Shown piece by piece: positions 1 to 6,308 of a stretch of DNA of 10,576 nt. This DNA comes from Clostridiales bacterium (lineage in GTDB: Bacteria > Bacillota > Clostridia > Oscillospirales > Oscillospiraceae). Each line of letters starts with the position of its first letter. Within the stretch, counting starts at the first letter, position 1. Under the pieces are notes generated by a model that ran no database searches, was not told the origin of the DNA, and worked only from the letters and a program-made list of their open reading frames with translations. A program made the position numbers and the translations under genes. The stretch spans positions 1-10,576 of the forward strand of contig JAJPXR010000129.1 of the NCBI GenBank assembly GCA_021205375.1. Direction: 5' to 3'.

Positions 1-776
1 GTGTCGTCCTCCGCCCAGTTGTCCGCCACATAATCCGTCAGGATCTCGGAAAAATACTTGATTTTTTCGCCGTAGTCGGCCTCGATGGGCAGCTTGACCT
101 GGATGCGCCCGTCGTAGTCCAGCAGCACCGTGCTCTCGGAGGACAGGTCGATGGAGACCACGTCCTCCAACAGGGCGTAATCCCGGAGGGGCGTCAACAG
201 CTCCAGCAAACTGCTCAACTGGAGGGTCTGGCTCCCGGTCTCCTCGTCGCTGCCGTCCGGCACGGACAGCATCTCGCCCTGCACCGGGTCCACCGGGGTC
301 AGGCCCAGGATGACGGTGCAGCCCTGGTTGCTGTCCGCCTGCTCCAGCAGCTTGCCGTTCATGTCGATGAACCACCAGACGTCCCCGTCCTGGATGGCTC
401 CCACCGGGTCGGTTTCGGTCAGGGTCAGCACCACGGTGCCGGGCAGTTTTTTCTGAATGGATACGCTGGAGACGTAGGTCAGCCGGGACAACATGGCTGC
501 CGCCGCCCGGTTTTTGTTCAGCAGGAACAGGTTGTCGCCGATGTCGATGCCGGCGGCTTCCAATATCTCCTCCTGGGAGTAACGGTCATCCTGGGCCAGT
601 GCCTCCGTGTTTCCGTCGCTGTCGCGGATGTAGACCTCCACGCCGCTGACCTTGAAAAACACGATGCAGCCCGCGCCGATGGCGGCCAGCACCAGAACCG
701 TCGTGAAAACGACATACAGACCCCAAAGCCGTCCGCTGCCCTGGTAATTGTGCTGGTGTCGTCGTTTGTTCGCCAT
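1..776 (-). CDS. ftsQ: Cell division protein FtsQ/DivIB, 3' end cut by the window edge
   Basis: Bitopic divisome protein of the FtsQ-FtsL-FtsB (DivIB-FtsL-DivIC) complex, which controls septal FtsW/PBP activity. I translated 258 codons from the ATG at 776 and found no stop before the window starts, so the C-terminus is missing. Visible parts: a basic cytoplasmic tail (MANKRRHQHN), one membrane segment at about residues 18-41, then a POTRA-like domain at about 43-120 with the typical strand YVSSVSIQKKLPGTVVLTLTE (shortened here: YVSSV to LTLTE). The FtsQ-type beta region follows (DGDVWWFIDMNGKLLEQ). The start is supported by a GGGGGAAG ribosome site that begins right after the murA stop; only 12 bases separate the two genes, so translation is probably coupled. 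Family members usually have 250-330 residues, so only a short tail should be lost. The family is assigned from architecture and position after murA, because the sequence itself is poorly conserved. Confidence 0.88.
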   Translation of the reverse strand, partial: MANKRRHQHNYQGSGRLWGLYVVFTTVLVLAAIGAGCIVFFKVSGVEVYIRDSDGNTEALAQDDRYSQEEILEAAGIDIGDNLFLLNKNRAAAAMLSRLTYVSSVSIQKKLPGTVVLTLTETDPVGAIQDGDVWWFIDMNGKLLEQADSNQGCTVILGLTPVDPVQGEMLSVPDGSDEETGSQTLQLSSLLELLTPLRDYALLEDVVSIDLSSESTVLLDYDGRIQVKLPIEADYGEKIKYFSEILTDYVADNWAEDD

Positions 777-788
777 ACGCTTCCCCCT

Positions 789-2081
789 TCACAGCGTCTC
801 ACGCTGTCGTTCTGTGCCTGTATCTGTGTCCACGTCCACCCGCCGGATGTCTGCCCCCAGGGAGGACAGATCCTCCTCCAGCCGGGCGTATCCCCGGTCG
901 ATGTGGCGCAGCCCGGCGATCTGGCTCTCGCCCTCTGCGGACAGGGCCGCCACGACCAACGCCGCGCCGCCCCGCAGGTCCGCCGCCTCCAGACGGGCGG
1001 CGTGGAGCCGGGGCACGCCGCAGACCACGGCCACCCGGCCCTCCACCCGGATATCGGCCCCCATCCGGGCCAGCTCCGCCGCCTGGCGGTAGCGGTTCTC
1101 GAAGATGTTCTCCACAAAGACGGCAGTCCCTCGTCCGCCGCAAAAGGCGGCCATGACCATGGGCTGTGCGTCGGTGGGGAAGCCGGGATAGGGGGCGGTT
1201 CGGATGGGCCGAACGCCGGTCAGGGGGCGGTCACACCGCAGCTCCACCCGGTTTTCCCTGCCGGAGACGGTACAGCCCGCCTGCCGGAAGGTGTCCAGCA
1301 CCGGCAGCAGCCACCGCCGGTCCAGCCCCTCCAGGGCCACATGGCCCCCGGTGGCCGCGGCAGCGGCCAGGTAGGTGGCCCCCACGATGCGGTCCGCGAT
1401 GACGGTGTGTTCGCCCCCGTGGAGAGGCGCGCCGCCACGTATCGTCACGGTGGAGGTGCCGGCCCCGTCGATGTCGGCCCCCAAGGTGCGCAAAAAGTTC
1501 TGCAAATCTACAATTTCCGGCTCTCTGGCGGCATTGGAAATGACCGTCACGCCGTCGGCGGCACAAGCCGCCAGCATGATGTTCTCCGTGGCCCCCACGC
1601 TGGGCAGGGAGAGGGAAAGCTCCGCGCCGTGGAGCCGTCCCCGGCAGCGGATGCCGCCACAGGCGGCGTCAATCTCCGCCCCCATGGACCGCAGGGCGCT
1701 CAGGTGCAGGTCGATGGGCCGTGGCCCCAGCTCACACCCGCCGGGAAAGGACAGCTCCGCCTGGCCGCACCGGGCCAAAATCGCCCCCAGAAAGATGACC
1801 GAGGAGCGCATTTCCCGCATGAGGGCGTCGGGGATGTCCATACGGGTCAGGGTGGACGAATCCACCGTCACCGTCTCGCCCTCTCGCTGGACCCGGCAGC
1901 CCAAATGCCGCAGGATGGCCACCGCCGCGTCCACGTCGGTCAGGGCAGGGCAGTTATGTATCACGCTGACGCCGCCCGCCAGAATCGCCGCCGCCAAAAT
2001 GGGCAGCACACTGTTTTTGGCCCCGTGGACGGCCACAGCGCCGGAGAGCGGCCTGCCGCCGCCCACTCGCAACACACGCAT
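789..2081 (-). CDS. murA: UDP-N-acetylglucosamine 1-carboxyvinyltransferase MurA
   Basis: Cytosolic enzyme that transfers enolpyruvate from PEP to UDP-GlcNAc, the first committed step of peptidoglycan synthesis. The product has 430 residues, normal for the family. Key residues are present: the K22-N23 pair in GAKNSVLPIL, Arg92 in MREMRSS, the catalytic loop FPGGCELGPRPIDLH with Cys116 (the residue attacked by fosfomycin), the general base region TDAQ with Asp304, and the C-terminal HIDRGYARLEEDL with an Arg at about 396. Cys at the loop predicts fosfomycin sensitivity of the enzyme itself. The ATG at 2081 has a GGAGGA site six bases upstream. The gene sits 64 bases after murG and 12 bases before ftsQ. 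Many Bacillota carry a second murA; which paralogue this is cannot be told from the window. Confidence 0.97.
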   Translation of the reverse strand: MRVLRVGGGRPLSGAVAVHGAKNSVLPILAAAILAGGVSVIHNCPALTDVDAAVAILRHLGCRVQREGETVTVDSSTLTRMDIPDALMREMRSSVIFLGAILARCGQAELSFPGGCELGPRPIDLHLSALRSMGAEIDAACGGIRCRGRLHGAELSLSLPSVGATENIMLAACAADGVTVISNAAREPEIVDLQNFLRTLGADIDGAGTSTVTIRGGAPLHGGEHTVIADRIVGATYLAAAAATGGHVALEGLDRRWLLPVLDTFRQAGCTVSGRENRVELRCDRPLTGVRPIRTAPYPGFPTDAQPMVMAAFCGGRGTAVFVENIFENRYRQAAELARMGADIRVEGRVAVVCGVPRLHAARLEAADLRGGAALVVAALSAEGESQIAGLRHIDRGYARLEEDLSSLGADIRRVDVDTDTGTERQRETL

Positions 2082-2145
2082 AGGGATTCCTCCATTGAAC
2101 GGATTTATCCCATCCTATGCGCCGGTTGGACGATTTGACAGCGGA

Positions 2146-3276
2146 TTACTTCTGCATCAGGTCCTTCAGCACCTGATAAATGCGCTCGTTGGCGTTGCTG
2201 ACAAAGAGCCGTTTCAGCTCCATTTGCATCTGCTCCAGCCGTCCCCGGTGGTCCAGCAGGTCGGTGACCTGGTCGTAGAGCTTTTTGCCGGTGCAGTCCG
2301 GCTCCAGCATCAGCATGGCCGCCCCCTGGTCGGAGAGGACGCGGGCGTTCTTCTCCTGGTGGTTGGCGGTGACGTTGGGGGAGGGGACCAGGATGCTGGG
2401 CCGGGCGATGGCAGAGATCTCCGCGATGGTGGAGGCTCCGGCCCGGCTGAGGACCACGTCCGCCGCCGACATCACCACGGGCATGTCGTAGATATAGTCC
2501 CGGATGTCCACGTTGGGGTAGAGGCTTAGGTCAATGCCACGCTCCGCGATGCCGTCCAGCACCCGCTGGTAGTACCGCTGGCCCACGCCGTAGATGTGGT
2601 GGAAGGGGGTCCCCGCCTCGATCTCACGGGCGACGAAGTCCACCATATGGTCGTTCATCACCTGCGCCCCAAGGCTGCCCCAAGTGGTGACCACCACGGG
2701 CTTGGTGTCCCCAAAGCCCAGCTTGGCGCGAGCCTCCGCCTGGGTCTGGGCGAAGAAGTCCTCCCGGACGGGGGTGCCGGTGACCTCCACCTTGCTCTGG
2801 TCCTCGTAGTGGTTCTTGCTTTCCTCAAAGCCCACCATCACCTTGTCCACCACCTTGGCCAGCCGCTGGGTGGTCAGGCCGGGGAAGGCGTTGGACTCGT
2901 GGACGGCGGTGGGGATGCCCATTTTCGCCGCCTGGTTCACCACCGGGTAGGAGGCGTAGCCGCCGGTGCCCACCACCAGGTCGGGCTGGAACTCCCGCAA
3001 AATCTGTTTTGCCTGGCCGGGGGAGACCAGCAGATTTTTCGCGGTGGTCAGGTTGTGTTTCAGGCTGTTCAGGTTGACTGAACGGTAAAAGCTGGAGATG
3101 GTGACGGTACGGATGGGGTAGCCGGACTTGGGCACAAGAGATTCCTCCATGCCGCCGTCGGCCCCCACAAAGAGGATCTCCGCGCCGTCCCGCTCCTGGA
3201 ACAGGCCCGCCAGGGCTACCGCCGGGTTGATGTGTCCGGCGGTGCCGCCGCAGGTGAAGAGAATTTTCGGGTTCAT
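2146..3276 (-). CDS. murG: UDP-GlcNAc:lipid I N-acetylglucosaminyltransferase MurG
   Basis: Membrane-associated GT28/GT-B glycosyltransferase that adds GlcNAc to lipid I to make lipid II on the inner membrane face. The product has 376 residues from the ATG at 3276. Motifs: N-terminal glycine loop CGGTAGHINPAVALAG at residues 9-24, VGTGGYASYPV, HESNAFPGLTT (family HEQNxxPG), GTPVREDF, a second glycine loop TWGSLGAQVMND, and the donor-binding stretch SRAGASTIAEISAI followed by PSPNVTANHQEKNA. The frame is open for 25 more codons upstream to 3351, but an AGGAGG site at 3286-3291, nine bases before the ATG at 3276, and the normal family start (MNPKILFTCGGT) decide for 3276. The second loop begins TWGS where most family members have GGS, a small deviation. 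It follows ftsW after a repeat-bearing gap and precedes murA by 64 bases. Confidence 0.97.
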   Translation of the reverse strand: MNPKILFTCGGTAGHINPAVALAGLFQERDGAEILFVGADGGMEESLVPKSGYPIRTVTISSFYRSVNLNSLKHNLTTAKNLLVSPGQAKQILREFQPDLVVGTGGYASYPVVNQAAKMGIPTAVHESNAFPGLTTQRLAKVVDKVMVGFEESKNHYEDQSKVEVTGTPVREDFFAQTQAEARAKLGFGDTKPVVVTTWGSLGAQVMNDHMVDFVAREIEAGTPFHHIYGVGQRYYQRVLDGIAERGIDLSLYPNVDIRDYIYDMPVVMSAADVVLSRAGASTIAEISAIARPSILVPSPNVTANHQEKNARVLSDQGAAMLMLEPDCTGKKLYDQVTDLLDHRGRLEQMQMELKRLFVSNANERIYQVLKDLMQK

Positions 3277-3285
3277 GATGACATT

Positions 3286-3291
3286 CCTCCT
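3286..3291 (-). promoter_or_regulatory. Ribosome binding site of murG
   Basis: On the minus strand the sequence reads AGGAGG nine bases before the ATG at 3276. It settles the murG start against the longer open frame that begins at 3351. Confidence 0.8.
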
Positions 3292-3335
3292 GGGATGGAG
3301 TTTGTGTGTTGGGAAATAGGGAATCGATGGTTGTA

Positions 3336-3408
3336 GAAACCCCTCCGCCACCGCCTAAAGGCGGCGGCCCTCCTCCCCTTTCAGGGGAGGCAAGAAGGGA
3401 TAGTGCTT
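3336..3408 (+). repeat. Intergenic hairpin repeat element, copy A
   Basis: About 73 bases between murG and ftsW, starting GAAACCCCTCCG and ending GGGATAGTGCTT. It holds two hairpins: a variable GC-rich one (CCGCC and GGCGG around a short loop) and an invariant one, CCTCCCCTTTCAGGGGAGG, a perfect 8-bp stem with a 3-base loop at 3371-3389. The same ends and the same second hairpin recur in inverse orientation at 6166-6234, which shows a dispersed family. No run of T follows, so it does not look like a normal terminator. It resembles REP or MITE-type non-coding repeats; orientation is given relative to the GAAACCCC end. Confidence 0.8.
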
Positions 3409-3410
3409 GA

Positions 3411-3424
3411 CTAACAGCTAACAG
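3411..3424 (+). repeat. Heptamer tandem repeat at the 3' end of ftsW
   Basis: Two perfect copies of CTAACAG followed by CT, one base from the ftsW stop codon (TGA at 3428-3426 on the minus strand). The same heptamer block occurs at the ends of mraY (4869-4896) and of the MurE-like gene (6295-6308). Here it lies two bases from hairpin element copy A. Confidence 0.75.
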
Positions 3425-3425
3425 C

Positions 3426-4673
3426 TCAATTCTGCTTCGGCGGGGCGATCTGCCGGGAGACGGACAGGATAATGCCCATTTCTACTAGCTGAATGACCAG
3501 CGCAGTGCCGCCGTAGGAGAAGAAGGGCAGGGAAATGCCCGTGGCAGGGATGAGGTTCAGCACCACCGCCATGTTCAGGAACACCTGTACCGCCAGCAGA
3601 GTGGTGATGCCCACGATGAGCAGGGAGCCGAACCGGTCCCTGGCGTGGAGGGCCAGCCAGTAGCCCCGGATGACCAGCAGGGCGAACAGCACCACAATGA
3701 GCGTTGCCCCGATGAAACCCAGCTCCTCACAGATGATGGCGAAGATAAAGTCGTTTTGCTCTTCGGGCAGGTAGAGGTATTTCTGGCGGCTCAGGCCGAA
3801 GCCCAGGCCGGTCAGCCCGCCGGAGGCCACCGCGTAGAGGGACTGCACCACCTGATAGCCGGTGTCGGTGGGGTCGGACCAGGGGTCCAGCCAGATGGCG
3901 ATACGGCTGCTGTTGTAGCCGATGACACCGATGACCACATAGGCCACAGCTCCCATGGCTCCCGCGCCCAGGGCGAACCAGCCTAGTCGAATCCCGGCGG
4001 CGAACAGGATGGCCGCGCCTGCGGCCAGCACCAGCAGGGTGCCGGACATATGAGGCTCCATGAGCATCAGCACGGCGATGAGCACCAAAATCACCCCGTA
4101 GGGGATCAGTTCCGCCAGGTCGCTCCAGTAGAAGAAGTAGCGAATGTTTTCCCAGGGCTGCGGCCACCGCCGGGCAAACTTCGGCGGCCCCTGCCGCCGC
4201 TTGGACAGCCGGGCGGAGAAAAACAGCACCACACCCAGCTTGGCGACCTCCGAGGGCTGGTAGGTCGGCCCGGCCACAAACGCCAGCCGCAGCCAGCGGG
4301 TGGCGTTGTTCTGGGTGACGCCCAGCGGGGTCAACACCAGAATCAGCAGCACAATGGCCACCAGCAGCACCGGCACCGACAGGATGCGCAGGTGCTGGTA
4401 ATCAAACCGGGAGACCAGCAGCATTGCCACAATGCCCAGCACGGCGAAGATCGCCTGCCGCTTGAAGTAATAATAGGGGTCGCCCAGGGTGCCGGTGGCG
4501 GCGTTATACCCCGCCGCCTTGTCATAGAGGGCGGCATAGGACGAGGCCGACAGCAGCATGATGAGGCCGATGCCCAAGAGCAGCAGCACCAGCATCAGAA
4601 AGGGCAGGTCGATCGGTCCTTTTGCCAGTTGCTGATGGCGGTGCAGTCCCCGCCGGGAAGATTTGACTGCCAT
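3426..4673 (-). CDS. ftsW: Peptidoglycan glycosyltransferase FtsW (SEDS family)
   Basis: Polytopic membrane enzyme that polymerises lipid II into glycan strands at the septum, acting with a class B PBP. The product has 415 residues, with about ten hydrophobic segments, the first at about 22-45. SEDS signatures: NNATRWLRL at 122-130, QPSEVAKLG at 139-147, LDPWSDPTDTGYQVVQSLYA at about 262-281, GGLTGLGFG, LPEEQNDFIFAIICEELGFIG containing the family's essential Asp (Asp308), and GISLPFFSYGGTAL at 379-392. A basic, aromatic loop of roughly 35 residues (about 155-190, RRQGPPKFARRWPQ) lies between two membrane segments. The start at 4673 has a strong AAAGGAGGGG site. Position between mraY and murG fits FtsW or its sporulation paralogue SpoVE; sequence alone does not separate them. 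murD, often found just upstream of this gene, is absent. Confidence 0.95.
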   Translation of the reverse strand: MAVKSSRRGLHRHQQLAKGPIDLPFLMLVLLLLGIGLIMLLSASSYAALYDKAAGYNAATGTLGDPYYYFKRQAIFAVLGIVAMLLVSRFDYQHLRILSVPVLLVAIVLLILVLTPLGVTQNNATRWLRLAFVAGPTYQPSEVAKLGVVLFFSARLSKRRQGPPKFARRWPQPWENIRYFFYWSDLAELIPYGVILVLIAVLMLMEPHMSGTLLVLAAGAAILFAAGIRLGWFALGAGAMGAVAYVVIGVIGYNSSRIAIWLDPWSDPTDTGYQVVQSLYAVASGGLTGLGFGLSRQKYLYLPEEQNDFIFAIICEELGFIGATLIVVLFALLVIRGYWLALHARDRFGSLLIVGITTLLAVQVFLNMAVVLNLIPATGISLPFFSYGGTALVIQLVEMGIILSVSRQIAPPKQN

Positions 4674-4694
4674 ACGGCCCCTCCTTTCGTTTGG

Positions 4695-4705
4695 TAGCTG
4701 TTAGC
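4695..4705 (+). repeat. Inverted single copy of the heptamer repeat
   Basis: TAGCTGTTAGC, the exact reverse complement of the GCTAACAGCTA found at 4882-4892. The two copies face each other and bracket most of the ftsW-mraY gap, like short terminal inverted repeats. Confidence 0.55.
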
Positions 4706-4708
4706 TTT

Positions 4709-4746
4709 TGCCGTCAAGCGGCACTTCTGCCCTCAAGGGGCACTTC
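4709..4746 (-). repeat. Two tandem 19-bp hairpin units with compensating changes
   Basis: On the plus strand the units are TGCCGTCAAGCGGCACTTC (4709-4727) and TGCCCTCAAGGGGCACTTC (4728-4746). They differ at two positions only, 5 and 11, and these two positions pair with each other in a 5-bp stem around the loop TCAAG. A G-C pair in one unit is a C-G pair in the other, so the stem is kept. The units lie 36 bases upstream of the ftsW start, in what should be its leader if ftsW is cotranscribed with mraY. Confidence 0.7.
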
Positions 4747-4761
4747 CGAAACTGCGCTTCT

Positions 4762-4811
4762 CCCTGCGGGGCTTTGCCCCTCCCTGCCCTTTCAGGGGCG
4801 GCAAGAGGAGG
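4762..4811 (+). repeat. Intergenic hairpin repeat element, divergent copy B
   Basis: Contains GGGGC-TTT-GCCCC (4768-4780) followed by CCTGCCCTTTCAGGGGCGG and CAAGAGG. This matches the two-hairpin layout of the copies at 3336-3408 and 6166-6234, but the second stem is imperfect and the GAAACCCC and GATAGTGCTT ends are not recognisable. It is probably an eroded or related member of the family. Confidence 0.5.
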
Positions 4812-4868
4812 AACGCTTGTTGTTTGTCCGGCATTTTTGCTCTGCGCTTTTTTGTTAGTAACACATAG

Positions 4869-4896
4869 CTAATGGCTAATAGCTAACAGCTAATAG
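4869..4896 (+). repeat. Heptamer tandem repeat at the 3' end of mraY
   Basis: Four units: CTAATGG, CTAATAG, CTAACAG, CTAATAG, then CT. The block ends six bases from the mraY stop codon (TGA at 4905-4903 on the minus strand). The units vary by single bases, unlike the perfect pairs at 3411-3424 and 6295-6308. Confidence 0.75.
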
Positions 4897-4902
4897 CTCC
4901 AA

Positions 4903-5880
4903 TCACCGGCCCATTACGCCCAGATACGCCAGCACACACGCCGCGGCGGTGATGCCGGAAAACACGGCGAACAGCTTGTATTCGCTCCAGCCGCCCATCT
5001 CAAAGTGGTGGTGCAGCGGGGCCATGCGGAAAATGCGCTTGCCGTGGGTCAGTTTGAAGTACGTCACCTGAATGATATCGGAAGCAGTCTCCGCGATATA
5101 GATGATACCCACCAGAATCAAAATCAGCGGCATATCCAGGGCGAAGGCCAGCCCGCAGACCATGCCCCCCAGGAACAGGGAGCCGGTGTCCCCCATGAAC
5201 ACCTTGGCGGGGTGGAAGTTATAGACCAGGAACCCCAGCAGGCCCCCCAGCATGGCGGCGCTGAGGACGCCCAGCTCTGTATAGCCCCACAGCAGCGCCG
5301 TGGCCAGGTAGAACACCATCACCGGGATGGTCACGCCGGTGGCCAGGCCGTCCACGCCGTCGGTGATGTTGACGGCGTTCACCGTCCCCACCATCACGAA
5401 GGCGGCAAAGACCATGTACACCACCCACGGAATTTCCACCGTCACGTTGGCGAAGGGGATATAGAGGTCGGGGGTCAGATACCCCGTGTTCCGCAGCAGC
5501 AGGGTGAACACAATGGCTGCCACCAACTGGAGCAGGAACTTCTGCGCGGCGGTGAGACCCTCGTTCTGGTGGTAGCGGACCTTTTTGTAGTCGTCGATAA
5601 AGCCGATGACGCCGAACACCAGGGCAAAGCAGAACACAATGAGCGCCCCGAAGTCACCGCTGACAAAGTCGCTCCACCCCAAAATCACCAGGGCCAAAAA
5701 GCTGCCCCCGATGAACATCAGGCCCCCCATGGTGGGGGTACCTTGCTTGGACATATGCCACTTGGGGCCGATCTCCTTGATGGTCTGGCCCGCTTTCAGG
5801 GCGTGGAGCCAGGGAATCAGGAAGTGTCCAATAAGCACCGTGGCGGCAAAGGCCACGACCAGGCTGATAATTGCTCTCAT
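4903..5880 (-). CDS. mraY: Phospho-N-acetylmuramoyl-pentapeptide transferase MraY
   Basis: Integral membrane enzyme that moves phospho-MurNAc-pentapeptide from UDP to undecaprenyl phosphate, giving lipid I. The product has 325 residues, typical for the family, with about ten hydrophobic segments. Motifs: KQGTPTMGGL at 45-54, FIDDYKK with the Asp96-Asp97 pair, NAVNITDGVDGLA with Asp174, NFHPAKVFMGDTGSL with Asp231 (the Mg-binding and catalytic aspartates of the family), and the substrate loop RMAPLHHHFEMGG with His290-292. The ATG at 5880 has AAGGAG six bases upstream. In related clusters murF precedes and murD follows mraY. Here both places are filled by gaps (5881-6301 and 4674-4902) that carry hairpin and heptamer repeats. 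Confidence 0.98.
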   Translation of the reverse strand: MRAIISLVVAFAATVLIGHFLIPWLHALKAGQTIKEIGPKWHMSKQGTPTMGGLMFIGGSFLALVILGWSDFVSGDFGALIVFCFALVFGVIGFIDDYKKVRYHQNEGLTAAQKFLLQLVAAIVFTLLLRNTGYLTPDLYIPFANVTVEIPWVVYMVFAAFVMVGTVNAVNITDGVDGLATGVTIPVMVFYLATALLWGYTELGVLSAAMLGGLLGFLVYNFHPAKVFMGDTGSLFLGGMVCGLAFALDMPLILILVGIIYIAETASDIIQVTYFKLTHGKRIFRMAPLHHHFEMGGWSEYKLFAVFSGITAAACVLAYLGVMGR

Positions 5881-5975
5881 CTTTCGCTCCTTCGACCCTC
5901 ATTCTTTAGGGGTCTTGTTTCTTTCTATTATGTGTCGCCCGCTTGCTCAACTTTCATATATTATGGAGGTAAAAG

Positions 5976-5995
5976 CGGACATTTTCGGACATTTA
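5976..5995 (-). repeat. 10-bp tandem direct repeat upstream of mraY
   Basis: Plus-strand CGGACATTTT then CGGACATTTA, nine of ten bases identical, with a one-helical-turn period. It lies about 100 bases upstream of the mraY start, just beyond an AT-rich stretch, so it could be a regulator binding site for an internal mraY promoter. No known operator was recognised. Confidence 0.3.
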
Positions 5996-6030
5996 TTGAG
6001 ATTTGCTGAACGTATCACTCATCCTGACGC

Positions 6031-6094
6031 AAACCCCACCGCCACCGCCTGCGGCGGTGGCCCTCCTCCCCTTTCAGGGGAGGCTAGAGGGGTG
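6031..6094 (+). repeat. Intergenic hairpin repeat element, copy C1
   Basis: Starts AAACCCC and holds a hairpin CCACCGCC-TGC-GGCGGTGG, then the family hairpin CCTCCCCTTTCAGGGGAGG at 6065-6083. The GATAGTGCTT end is not preserved; the copy ends in CTAGAGGGGTGG. It faces copy C2, 71 bases away, in the opposite orientation. Confidence 0.7.
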
Positions 6095-6165
6095 GTCAAT
6101 TACCGAACGGTCGTTCTTCGTGGAAAACTTGTACTATGCTGGGCAAAAAAAGCTGACCATACAAT

Positions 6166-6234
6166 AAGCACTATCCCCCCTTGCCTCCCCTGAAAGGGGA
6201 GGTGGCACGGCGTAAGCCGTGACGGAGGGGTTTC
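6166..6234 (-). repeat. Intergenic hairpin repeat element, copy C2
   Basis: Read on the minus strand it starts GAAACCCCTCCGTCACGGC and ends GGGATAGTGCTT, matching copy A at both ends. Hairpin 1 is CACGGC and GCCGTG (6206-6211 with 6216-6221); hairpin 2 is the perfect 8-bp stem at 6184-6202. The first hairpin differs in sequence from that of copy A while still pairing, so structure seems to be kept. Confidence 0.8.
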
Positions 6235-6294
6235 CCGTCCCCAAACAGATAAGGCTGATGCAAAGGGACACCCGCAAAAGTGAGCAGTCTCTGG

Positions 6295-6308
6295 CTAACA
6301 GCTAACAG
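6295..6308 (+). repeat. Heptamer tandem repeat that supplies the stop codon of the MurE-like gene
   Basis: Two perfect CTAACAG units followed by CT. The MurE-like reading frame runs into this block and ends on a TAG within it (6304-6302), so the last residues Met-Ser-Cys are read from repeat-type sequence. The similarity to the ftsW 3' end goes beyond the heptamers: 6295-6318 and 3411-3434 differ at one base in 24. Confidence 0.7.

Larger units (their letters stand above)
5881..6301. other. 421-base intergenic region between the MurE-like gene and mraY
   Basis: No gene is supported here. Reading from mraY outward it holds a short hairpin next to the mraY ribosome site (GACCC at 5894-5898 with GGGTC at 5910-5914), an AT-rich stretch with CATAATATATG on the minus strand (5952-5962 area) that could carry a -10 box without a convincing -35, a 10-bp direct repeat (5976-5995), hairpin element C1 (6031-6094), a 71-base spacer with a palindrome (6104-6117), hairpin element C2 in the opposite direction (6166-6234), and the heptamer block. 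murF would be expected in this place; no remnant of it is recognisable. Confidence 0.6.

Noticed and set aside
518..1117. Minus-strand open frame spanning the ftsQ-murA junction
   Set aside because: It is out of frame with both real genes, which have motifs and ribosome sites; the Arg/Ser/Pro/Trp-rich translation is a frame-shift shadow.
750..2138. Long plus-strand open frame opposite murA (462 codons)
   Set aside because: It is the antisense shadow of murA in a GC-rich gene; the translation is rich in Gly, Pro, His and Gln with no domain.
3277..3351. N-terminal extension of murG by 25 codons to 3351
   Set aside because: The MurG family starts a few residues before the glycine loop, a strong AGGAGG precedes the ATG at 3276, and the extension is read from the edge of a repeat element.
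3371..3389. CCTCCCCTTTCAGGGGAGG as an intrinsic terminator
   Set aside because: The stem is strong but no U run follows on either strand, and the same hairpin recurs inside a larger repeat element, so a repeat is the better explanation.
6145..6151. T-run on the minus strand (TTTTTTT) as terminator tail after the MurE-like gene
   Set aside because: The nearest hairpin upstream on that strand ends more than 30 bases away, too far for an intrinsic terminator.
5963..6193. Plus-strand open frame of about 76 codons in the mraY upstream gap
   Set aside because: It has no ribosome site, runs through two hairpin repeat elements, and its translation is low in complexity where it crosses them.
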